Shown: positions 27,610-37,222 of the stretch, piece after piece
How positions within the stretch are numbered: the first letter of the stretch is position 1
Layout of the letters: each line of letters opens with the position of its first letter
Origin: Helcococcus bovis
Lineage (GTDB): Bacteria > Bacillota > Clostridia > Tissierellales > Peptoniphilaceae
Assembly: GCF_046035435.1 (NCBI RefSeq)
Contig: NZ_JBFNFH010000002.1
Length of the DNA stretch: 64,000 bases
Reading direction: 5' to 3' (one strand)
Notes under the pieces: model-generated
What the model saw: only the letters and a program-made list of their open reading frames with translations
Database searches by the model: none
Told to the model about the DNA's origin: nothing
Program-made: the position numbers and the translations under genes

Positions 27610-27640
27610 GGCTTTCTCTTAATCGAGTGAGCCTTTTTTA
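27610..27640 (+). terminator. Terminator of guaB
   Basis: GGCTTTCTC (27610-27618) / GAGTGAGCC (27625-27633), with two internal mismatches, then a seven-T run. It overlaps the 3' end of the convergent surface-protein gene. Confidence 0.65.
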
Positions 27641-29267
27641 TTTTTAATTGTTATAAATGTAAATATCAATCCTAATGTAGAAATAATTGTCATAGCTCCA
27701 AATAAAGCTACTCCACTATCTCCTGTTTCAGGCTTTTCTGGTTTCTTTAAAATATCAACAGTTTGACCTTTATCATTAAAGTCTTTATGTTCTGCTACTT
27801 TTCTTACTTTTCCTTCTACTGAAATATCACTTAATGTTTCAAATGCTACAGGTGAGATACCTCTTAAATCTTTTGCATTAACTGTGATAAATACTTCTGC
27901 TACTCCATCTTTTGTTTCAGGAGTAAATTCTAAACTTGCTGTTAATTCTTTACCGTTAGCATCTTTTAATACTTCTTTTGTTACACTATTCATTAAAACT
28001 AAGTCAAATCTCATTTTAATTCCTAGTACTAAATCAAAGTATTCAATACGATCTACTAAATGTATTAATTTATCTAATGGTAAAAATTCTTTAGCTCCAG
28101 TTCCCACTTCCATTAATGTTGTTTTAATTCTTGGGTTTGTTGTTCTTGTTGTTTGAGCTTTATCATGTATATCTCTATGGAATGTTATTAACTTCCCATC
28201 TTTGTATAAATCTTCAAATACAACTGTTTCTTTACCTCTTACAACACTTCCTGGTACTGTAAATAATAATTCTAAAAATCCATTTCTACTTGTTGGAATA
28301 AATTCTTTACTTGCTTTTACTTCCTTACCATTTACTAAAACTGGTTTATTTGTTAATTTATACATTAATGTACCATCTACAATGTATGTCTTTCCAATAA
28401 TTAAATCGTAATACATTACTTTATCTTTAATGATAACTTCTTCTAATGGTAATGATTCTTTTTTACCAGTTTCATTATCTACAGCAGTTGTTTCAATGCT
28501 TGGAATTTTTTCATCTTCAACTTCTACTTCTAATGTTTCTCCATGTTTTGTATTTGTTGGATCAACATTTACTTTTTCTTCATTTTTGAAATAACCTTTT
28601 GGAGATTCAACTTCTTCTAAGTAATATTTTCCAGCATTTGGTAAGTCTACAATTTCAATCTTACCATTTTTATCTGTTATATAATCACCAACTACATTTT
28701 CTCCCTTAAGTTTATCTACAGCAACTAATCTATATTTAGCTCCTTATACTCTTTAGCTAAATAAATCCTATCACTAAATTCTGGTGTAAATTTTGGACTA
28801 TAATAATTTGAAATATATAAGTGTGTTCTATGATACGCTGCATCTTCTCCACTTATCGATGTTTTAGTATTTCCATCAAAAGTTTCAAATTGTAATATTT
28901 TAGTTCCATCATTTGCTGTTGTCATTTCTGAATTTAATGTTTTTGATAACTCAATCCATTCATTTGGTCCCCCATAACCATAATATAATATTTTTAATAA
29001 AGTTTGATCATAAATTTTACTTAGATCGGTAAATTTTATATTTTTATTTTCTCCAACATTGACAGGAGCTGGAGCATCAGCATTTAAGCATACAACAGCC
29101 CAATCGCTAATTGTCCAAAAAATGGGAGATCCCTTTTTCCATTCTATATTTTTCCTATAGAGATTTATATCTCTATCATTCCCTTCTTGAGCATAGCTAT
29201 AATTTGGCGTTATTAAAAAACCAAATATAAAAGCGAATAATAAAATTTGTTTTATAATATTTTTCAT
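27619..29267 (-). pseudogene. VaFE-repeat, cell-wall-anchored surface protein, frameshifted
   Basis: Two overlapping open frames make one gene. Frame 1 (29267-28725) has a signal peptide (residues 1-~26, cut after 'NYSYA') and a thioester-domain-like region ('VVCLNADAPAPV', 'ILYYGYGGPNEW'). Frame 2 (28743-27619) starts mid-domain with a SpaA/Cna-B-like module ('AKYRLVAVDK', 'LPNAGKYYLEEVESPKGYF'), then two VaFE repeats ('VVFEDLY...HRDIHDKAQT' and 'VAFETL...HKDFNDKGQT'), and a sorting signal 'PETGD', hydrophobic stretch and 'KNKKGSLD'. One extra A in the AA at 28744-28745 would read 'KEYKGAKYRL' and join the frames seamlessly. Such proteins are adhesins or pilus-like factors fixed to peptidoglycan by sortase. 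As read, the product is a truncated secreted fragment. Confidence 0.85.
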
Positions 29268-29399
29268 TTTTCTTCCTTAAAAAATAAATTTATAAGTATT
29301 ATATAATATAAATAAAAATTTAAACTGTCATTATTGTTACAAAAAATTAATATTTTATTTTTTTTGTGTTTTATATTAATATTATTTTAAGGAGTTATT

Positions 29400-31238
29400 A
29401 TGAAATTTTCAGAAAGTCAATTAAATGTTATTAATCATAAAGAAGGACCTGCCTTAGTATTGGCGGTACCTGGTTCTGGTAAAACTACCGTCTTATTAGC
29501 AAGAATAAACAATTTAATAAATAATGGAATAAATCCTGAAAATATTTTAGCTATGACATTTTCTAAGTCTCAAGCTAAAGATATGGAAGAAAGATACAGA
29601 AAAATATACGGAAATCAAAATATTCATTTTTCTACAATACATTCATTTACTTATGGAGTTTTGAGAAAATTTTCTAAATCATTATCAAATTTTCAAATAA
29701 TTGAAAATTCTAAAGACTATAATAAATATTCAATAGTTCAACAAATCTATCTACATATTAGAAAAAAATATATGAATGATGAGCAACTTGAAAGTTTTTT
29801 CAGGGTTTCTAGTTTCCTAAAAAATACATTAATGGATTATAATGATTATAAAAAAATGTATTCTAGTGCATTTAATGGATTTGAAAAAGTATATTCTATA
29901 TATGAAAATTTTAAGAAAACAAAAAATTTGCTAGATTTTGATGACATTCTTATAGAAGCATTAAAAATACTTCAAACAAATAAATATGCTCTAAAATTTC
30001 TACAAAATAAATTTGAATATATACAAATAGATGAAGGTCAAGATACATCCTATGTACAATTAAAAATTATTAGTTTAATTTCACAAAAAAATAATAATTT
30101 ATTTATTGTTGCTGACGATGATCAATCTATATATGGATTTAGAGGTGCAGATTCAAAACAATTACTTGATTTTCCTAAAGTTTATCCAAATGCTAAAATA
30201 TTTTATATGGAAAATAATTATCGATCAAGTGATAATATTGTAAAATTCTCTAATCTATTAATAAAAAATAATAAACAAAGATATTTAAAAATAATAAAAT
30301 CAACTAAGGATGAGGGTGAGATTGTAGATATTACCGCTACAAAAAATACCAAACAACAAATAGAATTTGTATTGCAAAACGCAATAGAAAAATTAAAATT
30401 AAATGAAACTGTAGCTATTTTATATAGAAATAATTTATCAGCAATTTCATTTATTAACTCTATACCTGAAGACTTAGATTTTTATATAAAAGACAGTAAA
30501 TATGCATTTTATTCTAATCAAATAATTTATGATATTATTGATATTATAAATTTTTCTAAAGATCAATATGATCTAAATTTATTTAAGAAAATATATTACA
30601 AGTTAAATTTATTTATAAAAAAAGAATTTGTAAAGCAACTTGAATTTATGGACGAAAATTATGATGTTATTGAACGATTAAAGGATGTAGACGGCATGAA
30701 TTCTTTCTTTTTAGAAAAAGTATATTTACTATCTTACTACATGGACAAATTATCATCTTTAAATTTTTATGATGCTATTTTATACATCCTAAGGAGTATG
30801 GATTATTACGAATATGTAAAAGAGCTATCTAGAAGAACTTCCGGATCAATAATTGCTTTCGATAGAATTATTGATACTTTAATAAATATCTCAAAAGATG
30901 TAAAAACTGTTTCAGAATTTGAACAAAAAGTTCAATTTTTAATAAATAAACAAAAACTACATAGTAATAATTCTTCAAATTTGATATTTTCAACTATACA
31001 TGGATCAAAAGGTTTAGAGTTTGATAATGTATTTATGATAGATTTAATAGATAAAGAATTTCCTTCATCATATTCTTCATCTGTTAATGAAGAACTTGGA
31101 ATTTTAGAAGAAGAAAGACGACTATTTTATGTTGGAATGACCAGAGCAAAGAAAAATTTAACATTGGTTTATCCTAAAAAACTTTATGTAAATGATACAA
31201 AACCTTCATCTTTTATTGATGAAATAATTAAAAAATAA
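29400..31238 (+). CDS. UvrD/PcrA-type superfamily 1 DNA helicase
   Basis: 612 residues, shorter than PcrA (~720-740). Helicase motifs in order: Walker A 'VPGSGKTT' near residue 24, 'AMTFSKSQAKDM', Walker B 'IDEGQDTS' (Gly where PcrA has Phe or Ala), 'VADDDQSIYGFRGA', 'ENNYRSS', 'IHGSKGLEFDNVF' and 'EEERRLFYVGMTRAKKNL'. 3'-5' translocation is expected. The 2B and C-terminal regions are reduced, and the RNA-polymerase-binding tail of PcrA is not seen, so this is probably an accessory paralogue. Preceded by AAGGAG; a single gene with its own terminator. Confidence 0.9.
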   Translation: MKFSESQLNVINHKEGPALVLAVPGSGKTTVLLARINNLINNGINPENILAMTFSKSQAKDMEERYRKIYGNQNIHFSTIHSFTYGVLRKFSKSLSNFQIIENSKDYNKYSIVQQIYLHIRKKYMNDEQLESFFRVSSFLKNTLMDYNDYKKMYSSAFNGFEKVYSIYENFKKTKNLLDFDDILIEALKILQTNKYALKFLQNKFEYIQIDEGQDTSYVQLKIISLISQKNNNLFIVADDDQSIYGFRGADSKQLLDFPKVYPNAKIFYMENNYRSSDNIVKFSNLLIKNNKQRYLKIIKSTKDEGEIVDITATKNTKQQIEFVLQNAIEKLKLNETVAILYRNNLSAISFINSIPEDLDFYIKDSKYAFYSNQIIYDIIDIINFSKDQYDLNLFKKIYYKLNLFIKKEFVKQLEFMDENYDVIERLKDVDGMNSFFLEKVYLLSYYMDKLSSLNFYDAILYILRSMDYYEYVKELSRRTSGSIIAFDRIIDTLINISKDVKTVSEFEQKVQFLINKQKLHSNNSSNLIFSTIHGSKGLEFDNVFMIDLIDKEFPSSYSSSVNEELGILEEERRLFYVGMTRAKKNLTLVYPKKLYVNDTKPSSFIDEIIKK

Positions 31239-31241
31239 TAT

Positions 31242-31280
31242 AAAAAGCTGTGCTGAAATCAAGCTCAACACAGCTTTTTT
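31242..31280. terminator. Bidirectional terminator after the helicase gene
   Basis: AAAAAGCTGTG (31242-31252) / CACAGCTTTTT (31269-31279), with A/T runs on both sides, between the convergent helicase and exported-protein genes. Confidence 0.85.
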
Positions 31281-33676
31281 TAATCCCAAAATGTTATAAT
31301 ATCCCAAAGTTTTTCAAAAAAGGATGGAGATTTTTCAACAATATTTTCATCTTTTTTTAAGGCTTTTTCAATAGAATCTGATACATAAACAAATTGAACA
31401 AGTCTTAAATTTGTATTCTTTTCGCTTACAAAACTTTTTAACTTAAACCCTTCTTTTCTAAAAGCTTTTAATTTTTCATCAATTTGTTTTTTAGCTTTTT
31501 CTGTCATACCATTTGTGCTATTTTTTAATTTTGATGTTCCATATTCAAATTGTCCAAAACCATCTATAAATTTATTAAAACCATTTTTATATTGACCAAA
31601 TCCATTGTAATAACTTAACACTCCAGATGAAAGTCTATATAGACCGCTTGAAAGTTCAGTTTCTCCATTAAGTATTTTATTATGATTTTCTACAAGTAAA
31701 TCCATACCTGTTTTCAATTGATTTACCTTGGAAATATCTTCTCCGAAATTTAACCTTTCTAAAATAATATTTATAGCATCATTTAATTTAGAGACTCCTC
31801 CTTTTATTCCAATAATACCCTCAACTAGACTTTTTCCATTTAAATTTAATTCGCTAATTCCATTCCCTATTTTTTTACTTCCAGGAATTAAATCATTATT
31901 TATACCTTCGACTAATGATTTTGTCCCTTTCGTATATTCTACTAATCCATTGTGGAACTTTTGATATTCTCCCTTAAAACTAGTTAATTTTTTTATATTT
32001 TCCAATGCTTTGTTTTCATCAAATTCAATCAACGCTTTTCTTAAAGGTAATAATTTTCTGTTTAATTCAAGATTATAATCTTGAATAATTTTTATTAAAT
32101 TATCTATTTGATCATCAGATATTAATATACTATTTAGAATATCATTAATTATGTTAAATTTCTTTCTTGTATTTTCTATAATATTTGCTAACCTTACTGA
32201 TTCATCTAAAAGTTTTTTTACATCTTCATTTTCTATATATTTTATATTTAATTTTTTAATTAAATCATCAGCATTTGTAGAAATATTACTTTTTTCTAAC
32301 TCAGAAATTATATTTGAAATTTTTATTTTTATATCATTTAATGATTTTTTCAAATCATCTGAAGATAAATTTTCTATTTTAAATTGTAGATCTACCCAAA
32401 ACTTAAGTATATCATTTATAATATTTTTTAAGTTTTTCATATCTGATTCTGTTAAATTATCTAAAAACTGTAATTTATCAAAAAATGATAAACCATCTAA
32501 AATTTTTGAAGATCCATCTACAAGTTTTGAACCACCATCTATTAATTTTTTAGATTCATTTCCCATTTTTTCAATTCCTGATATATATTCCTTATATCCA
32601 TCATCAAGTTTAGATACACCATCTGTATATTTTATAATACCATCAGAGTACTCTTTTAATCCATCATTTAATTGATTAGTACCTGTTGACATTTCAGACA
32701 AACCATTTTTTAATTGTTCCATACCTGAACCCAATTCTCCAATTTTTATAACTAATTCATCAATACCTTTTGAATATTTTTGTAAACCATTATTAAACTT
32801 TGATACACCATCTTTTAACTGGTATTGTCCATCTTTTGTATCATCAATACCTTTATAAATATCATAAAGAGAATTATATAATAAATCAGCATTTGAATTT
32901 AATTGATTTGCCCCATTAAATAAATCTTTTGAACCATTTCCAACTTGACCAATTGCATTTTCTAATAATTTTAATTCATTGGTAAATTCATCAATATCAG
33001 GAATATCAAAATTCATATTAAACGGAACTGCTGAAAATGTGAATGCATTCATCTTAAAATTTTCACTTTCAATTTCTATTTCGAAATTTAGTTCTTTTTC
33101 TGGTAAAACTGCATACGTCAATAATTGTATACTTCCGTTAAATGCAATTGTTGCATCATTTACTTTTTTTACAACTGCATTTTTAGAATCTATACTTAAT
33201 TGAAGTTGTCCTATATAGTAATCAGAATATATTTTATCAGCTTTAGGATTTTTTAATACACTTCCTTTAATTGTAATTAATCCTTTTTTACCAAGTATAT
33301 CTTTTTCAGATAATTTTTTTCCGTCTAAATAGTAATCTAAATTTATATTCCAAGGAATTTCTTTATCCGGTTCATCACCTTGATAGAAAAACTTACCTTT
33401 TTTTGCATTTATTGATATTTCATCTTCATTTTGATTAATAGATTCCAAAGACATTAAATTTTTTATACTCTTATATTTACCATAATCAAGTATTTTCTCA
33501 TCTTTATCTAAACTATAACCATTAACAACATAAACTCCTTTTTTATTACCAGTTGGAGATACAGAAATATATACAATTTCATCTTTTGTTGTATTCTCAG
33601 CCGCAAACACATTTAATGGATATATTATAATCATTATTAATGATAAAATAACTAATGTAAACTTTTTAAAATTCAT
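31280..33676 (-). CDS. Large exported repeat protein, partner of an MMPL-type transporter
   Basis: 798 residues. A signal peptide occupies residues 1-~26 ('IIIYPLNVFAAEN'). The next ~210 residues form a folded beta-rich region without a family I can name. Then come two blocks (about 235-390 and 580-745) of short repeats with Gly every 7-11 residues ('LKDGVSKFNNGL', 'LKNGLSEMSTGTNQL', 'LSSGLYRLSSGVLSY'), like the YhgE/Pip and MmpL-associated 'X-x-x-L-x-x-G' repeats, separated by a long helical stretch. The C-terminus 'SFFEKLWDIITFWD' is amphipathic and not a clear membrane span. The gene starts at the next base after the MMPL stop signal region, so both are one operon. Function unknown; probably a periplasm-like or wall-spanning adaptor. 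Confidence 0.7.
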   Translation of the reverse strand: MNFKKFTLVILSLIMIIIYPLNVFAAENTTKDEIVYISVSPTGNKKGVYVVNGYSLDKDEKILDYGKYKSIKNLMSLESINQNEDEISINAKKGKFFYQGDEPDKEIPWNINLDYYLDGKKLSEKDILGKKGLITIKGSVLKNPKADKIYSDYYIGQLQLSIDSKNAVVKKVNDATIAFNGSIQLLTYAVLPEKELNFEIEIESENFKMNAFTFSAVPFNMNFDIPDIDEFTNELKLLENAIGQVGNGSKDLFNGANQLNSNADLLYNSLYDIYKGIDDTKDGQYQLKDGVSKFNNGLQKYSKGIDELVIKIGELGSGMEQLKNGLSEMSTGTNQLNDGLKEYSDGIIKYTDGVSKLDDGYKEYISGIEKMGNESKKLIDGGSKLVDGSSKILDGLSFFDKLQFLDNLTESDMKNLKNIINDILKFWVDLQFKIENLSSDDLKKSLNDIKIKISNIISELEKSNISTNADDLIKKLNIKYIENEDVKKLLDESVRLANIIENTRKKFNIINDILNSILISDDQIDNLIKIIQDYNLELNRKLLPLRKALIEFDENKALENIKKLTSFKGEYQKFHNGLVEYTKGTKSLVEGINNDLIPGSKKIGNGISELNLNGKSLVEGIIGIKGGVSKLNDAINIILERLNFGEDISKVNQLKTGMDLLVENHNKILNGETELSSGLYRLSSGVLSYYNGFGQYKNGFNKFIDGFGQFEYGTSKLKNSTNGMTEKAKKQIDEKLKAFRKEGFKLKSFVSEKNTNLRLVQFVYVSDSIEKALKKDENIVEKSPSFFEKLWDIITFWD

Positions 33677-35731
33677 TTAATACTCCTTTCTCTTAAAATT
33701 GGGTTTATATGTGGTTTTCTCAACTATAGAATCAAAGAAATATAACAATACAGGTAATAAAAATATTACTAATGTAAGAGAAAATATTCCTCCTCTTCCT
33801 AAAACTTTACCTAATTCACTTACTAGAGCTATTGATGATATCCAAGATAACACGTACCCCGATGTTATAAGGATCATAGCAGGTGGAATTATTGAACCAT
33901 AGACCTTTTCAGAAGCTTTAATTAATGCATCTTTTTTATCCATTTTTTTTCTATTTTCAAGATAATTATTTGTATACAAAATAGCATAATCAACTGTTGC
34001 TCCTAATTGTATTGAAGAAATTACAAGATAACCTATAAAACTTAATTTTGTATTAGTAAAATATGGAAGAGATAAATTAATCCATATTGATGCCTCTATA
34101 GTAAATACAAGTAAAAGTGGTAATATCAATGATTTAAAATTTATCAAAATTACCAGAGCCACCGAAATTATAGCTAAGATATTTACTAAAAAATTATCTT
34201 TTTTTATTATTTTACTCATATCTTGTAAAACAACACTTTTTCCTAAAATTTCAAAATCAGAATAATATTTATTTACTATATTTTTAATATTATCTATAAG
34301 ATTAAATGCAGTTTTACCTTCACTCTCGCTTGTTGTATTTAATATTATCCTTGAATAATTTTTACTAATTAGAGATTTTATTTGTTCCTGTGGTGGAATT
34401 TTTATAGGTATAGCATTACCTACTTGTTCTGTATATGATTGAACAGTTTTAACCATATCAATATTTTTTAATTCTTCTATCATTTTAAATTCTTTTGCTA
34501 TTTTATTCTTTGGAACAAGCAAAACTATAGGTATATCTTTTCCAAAATACTTTTCTATATTTTTTTTATCTTTTCCTTCAATAGAATCTTCTCTAAATTC
34601 ACCCATTCCATATGTAAAATCATTTTTTATTTGACCTATAAATGCAATTGGAACTATTAAAATAACAAATATAATTAACCATCTAAATTTTAATACAAAT
34701 TTTGATAAACTATTGAAATTTGGTAATAAATCTCTGTGTTCTGTTTTATCTATTAATTTCATAGATAATTTTATAATTGCAGGAAGCAAAAATATTACAG
34801 AGAACAAACTAAAAATTACTCCCTTTGCTAAAACTAATCCTAAATCTAATCCTATCCCGAATCTCATAAATACTAATACTATAAATCCAAAAATAGTTGT
34901 AAGTGCAGATGAAATAACAGCAGATGAAGATTTAACTACAGCATTTTCTAATGCTAAATCAGTATCTTCAACTAGAGTCTTCTGATGCTTAAATTCATGT
35001 AATAAAAATACTCCATAATCAAGTGAAACAGCAAACTGTAATATACCACTCACTGCTTGAGTAATAAAAGAAACTTCTTTTAAGAATATATTCGTTCCCA
35101 TATTTATAACAATAGCTACCCCTATTGCAATCATTATAATTATAGGTTCAAACCATGATTTAACAGCAAGTAAAAGTATTAATAATGAAGCAGGCAATAC
35201 AAAAATAGTAATTTTTGAAATTTCATCTTTTGTAGAATTTTGTGCTGCTGCCTCAGATACTAATTCTCCATCATATGCTGTATCATCTTTTAAGATTCTT
35301 TTTATATTATCTAATGACTCTTTTGAATTATTTGTCTTTACCGCTACTTGAAATAGTGCGTTATTATTTTTATAATATGTATCCAATAGATTTTTATCCA
35401 TTAATTCAATTGGTTTCGATGTATTTTCAAATTTATCTAACCATAAAATTAATTTTACTTCAGGTAAAGTTGACAATTTATTTTTATAAGCTATAGCATC
35501 TTGAACACTAACATTTTTTAACATTATTCTCAAATTTGGTATAGGTTCGACATACTCATCAGCCATTTTACTAATAGATATCACTGAATCAGAGTCTTCA
35601 GGTAAATATTTTGATAATGAAAAATTTATCTTAACTCCTAATGCCATTATTCCTGTTATAATAGTTAAAATTAAAAATATTAAAATAACAGATTTATTTT
35701 TTTTTATTAAAAATCTAGCTACTTTTTTCAT
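33677..35731 (-). CDS. MMPL/RND-family transporter
   Basis: 684 residues. The RND layout is visible as a duplication: one span near residues 15-33, an extracellular domain to about 180, a cluster of five spans to about 340, then the same again (span near 350-368, extracellular domain, spans from about 515). 'SLDYGVFLLHEFK' and 'TVDYAILYTNNY' are the paired 'D-Y-x-x-x-x-x' motifs of MMPL proteins, with the Asp thought to carry protons. In many Firmicutes and actinobacteria this family exports lipids or lipid-linked compounds, or confers peptide tolerance. Here it is followed by a separate gene for an exported repeat protein rather than fused to one. Preceded by GGAGAAAAC. Confidence 0.85.
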   Translation of the reverse strand: MKKVARFLIKKNKSVILIFLILTIITGIMALGVKINFSLSKYLPEDSDSVISISKMADEYVEPIPNLRIMLKNVSVQDAIAYKNKLSTLPEVKLILWLDKFENTSKPIELMDKNLLDTYYKNNNALFQVAVKTNNSKESLDNIKRILKDDTAYDGELVSEAAAQNSTKDEISKITIFVLPASLLILLLAVKSWFEPIIIMIAIGVAIVINMGTNIFLKEVSFITQAVSGILQFAVSLDYGVFLLHEFKHQKTLVEDTDLALENAVVKSSSAVISSALTTIFGFIVLVFMRFGIGLDLGLVLAKGVIFSLFSVIFLLPAIIKLSMKLIDKTEHRDLLPNFNSLSKFVLKFRWLIIFVILIVPIAFIGQIKNDFTYGMGEFREDSIEGKDKKNIEKYFGKDIPIVLLVPKNKIAKEFKMIEELKNIDMVKTVQSYTEQVGNAIPIKIPPQEQIKSLISKNYSRIILNTTSESEGKTAFNLIDNIKNIVNKYYSDFEILGKSVVLQDMSKIIKKDNFLVNILAIISVALVILINFKSLILPLLLVFTIEASIWINLSLPYFTNTKLSFIGYLVISSIQLGATVDYAILYTNNYLENRKKMDKKDALIKASEKVYGSIIPPAMILITSGYVLSWISSIALVSELGKVLGRGGIFSLTLVIFLLPVLLYFFDSIVEKTTYKPNFKRKEY

Positions 35732-35791
35732 GTTTTCTCCTAAATCAAAATGCTTATAATTTCATAGATATTATACCCTTAATTTTAAAAA

Positions 35792-35819
35792 TAAAAAAGA
35801 CATTGGATAAACCAATGTC
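35792..35819 (-). terminator. Terminator of the HU gene
   Basis: GACATTGG (35799-35806) / CCAATGTC (35812-35819), followed on the minus strand by TTTTTTATTTTT. Confidence 0.85.
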
Positions 35820-35837
35820 AATTAATGTATAAATAAA

Positions 35838-36116
35838 TTATTTATTTACAACTTCTTTTAATGTTTTACCAGCTTTGAATACTGGAGCTTTTGAAGCAGG
35901 AATGTGAATTTTTTCTTCAGGATTTCTTGGATTTCTTCCTTCTCTTTCTTTTCTTTCTCTAACTTCAAATGTACCAAAACCAACTAATTGTACTTTTTCT
36001 TGTTTCTTTAATGATTCTGTTACAGTTTCTAAAAATGCGTCTAATGCTTTTGTTGAATCAACTTTTGTTAATCCACTTTTTGCAGCAATTTTTGCTACTA
36101 AATCTGATTTGTTCAT
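35838..36116 (-). CDS. hup: HU-family DNA-binding protein
   Basis: Histone-like DNA-bending protein of 92 residues. 'MNKSDLVAKIAAKSGLTK' starts it, 'VQLVGFGTFEVRERKEREGRNP' contains the arm that enters the minor groove, and 'IPASKAPVFKAGKTLKEVV' ends it, all near-invariant in HU. A GGAGGAAAT ribosome site precedes the start. Monocistronic, with its own terminator. Confidence 0.96.
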   Translation of the reverse strand: MNKSDLVAKIAAKSGLTKVDSTKALDAFLETVTESLKKQEKVQLVGFGTFEVRERKEREGRNPRNPEEKIHIPASKAPVFKAGKTLKEVVNK

Positions 36117-36235
36117 TTATTTCCTCCTAATATTTCAGTTATCATAAACTGTATCTTTATTATAACATATTGAATTACAAAATCAAGCATTTTCAATACT
36201 TTTATTAATTTTTTTAACTTTTTTTTTTCATTTTT

Positions 36236-37222
36236 TTAGTTTTTATTTTCCATTTTTTTTCCATTAAAATCATAAAAATTTACTTTTGTGGATTTAATTT
36301 TTTCTTCAATGTTTTTATTATATTTTTGTTTTGTCAAAATATCATTTATTTTTTCTTTATTTTTATCTAATCCAACATTATTTTTATTTACAACAATTAC
36401 ATGATATCCATATTTAGTTTTTACCGGTGCAGATACTTCATTATCTTTTAAATTAAATGCAGCTTCAACAAAATCTGGTTCAAATGCAGCTCTAGTAACT
36501 TTTCCCAATTGTCCACCTTTTGCATTTGCAGCTGTATCTTTTGAATTTTTTGTAGATAATTTTTCAAAATCTTCCCCTGCTTTTAATTTATTTGAAATTT
36601 CATTAGCTTTTTCTTCATCGTCAACCAATATATGCTTTGCATCAACATTATCTAAGGAATCTTTATTAGCTTCATAATATTTTTTTACTTCTTCATCTGT
36701 TGCCTTATTTTCTTTTTTGAATGTTTCTAGATGTTTTTTATTTAATAAACTATTTTTTATATTTTCAGTAAAAACATCCAATTTAACACCTAAAATGCTT
36801 AAATATTTGCCAAATTCTTCTTCTCCACCCAAATTTTTAACATATAGATCAATTTCTTTTTTTACTTCTTCATCAGTAACAGTAATATTCTTTGCTTTTA
36901 ATTCATCTTTTATAATTTTATCTCTTACTAATAAATTTGATAATTCACCTGTTAAATTTCTTTGCATTGCTAAAATTCCAGAGTATAAATCATAATATTT
37001 ATAAAAATTATCAAAAGTTACTTTTTGTCCATTTATATCCATAAAAATATTAGTATTTCCTCTCAAATCAGTAATTTTAATCTTATTTAAATCAGCATCT
37101 TTTGCATCTTTAGTTTTTGATACATCTGCTTTTTCACTTCCATTTTTATCAGTTTTTGCTTGACATCCTGCAACAAATATAGTTGCTGCTAAAATAATAC
37201 TCAATAATTTAATTTTCTTCAT
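36236..37222 (-). CDS. prsA: PrsA-like peptidyl-prolyl isomerase lipoprotein
   Basis: Extracytoplasmic foldase tethered to the membrane. The lipobox 'FVAGC' puts the lipidated Cys at residue 20. A SurA/PrsA N-domain region (about 60-185) is followed by a parvulin (PPIC) domain at about 189-283 ('DAKHILVDDEEKA', 'GGQLGKVTRAAFEPDFVEAAF', 'TKYGYHVIVV'). 328 residues. It overlaps the end of mfd by 14 bases and is the last gene of the glmU-prs-pth-mfd-prsA run. It would help secreted proteins to fold. Confidence 0.92.
   Translation of the reverse strand: MKKIKLLSIILAATIFVAGCQAKTDKNGSEKADVSKTKDAKDADLNKIKITDLRGNTNIFMDINGQKVTFDNFYKYYDLYSGILAMQRNLTGELSNLLVRDKIIKDELKAKNITVTDEEVKKEIDLYVKNLGGEEEFGKYLSILGVKLDVFTENIKNSLLNKKHLETFKKENKATDEEVKKYYEANKDSLDNVDAKHILVDDEEKANEISNKLKAGEDFEKLSTKNSKDTAANAKGGQLGKVTRAAFEPDFVEAAFNLKDNEVSAPVKTKYGYHVIVVNKNNVGLDKNKEKINDILTKQKYNKNIEEKIKSTKVNFYDFNGKKMENKN

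Noticed and set aside
31280..33676. Phage tape-measure or phage infection protein reading of the repeat protein
   Set aside because: There are no phage genes around it, it has a signal peptide, and it is coupled to an MMPL transporter.
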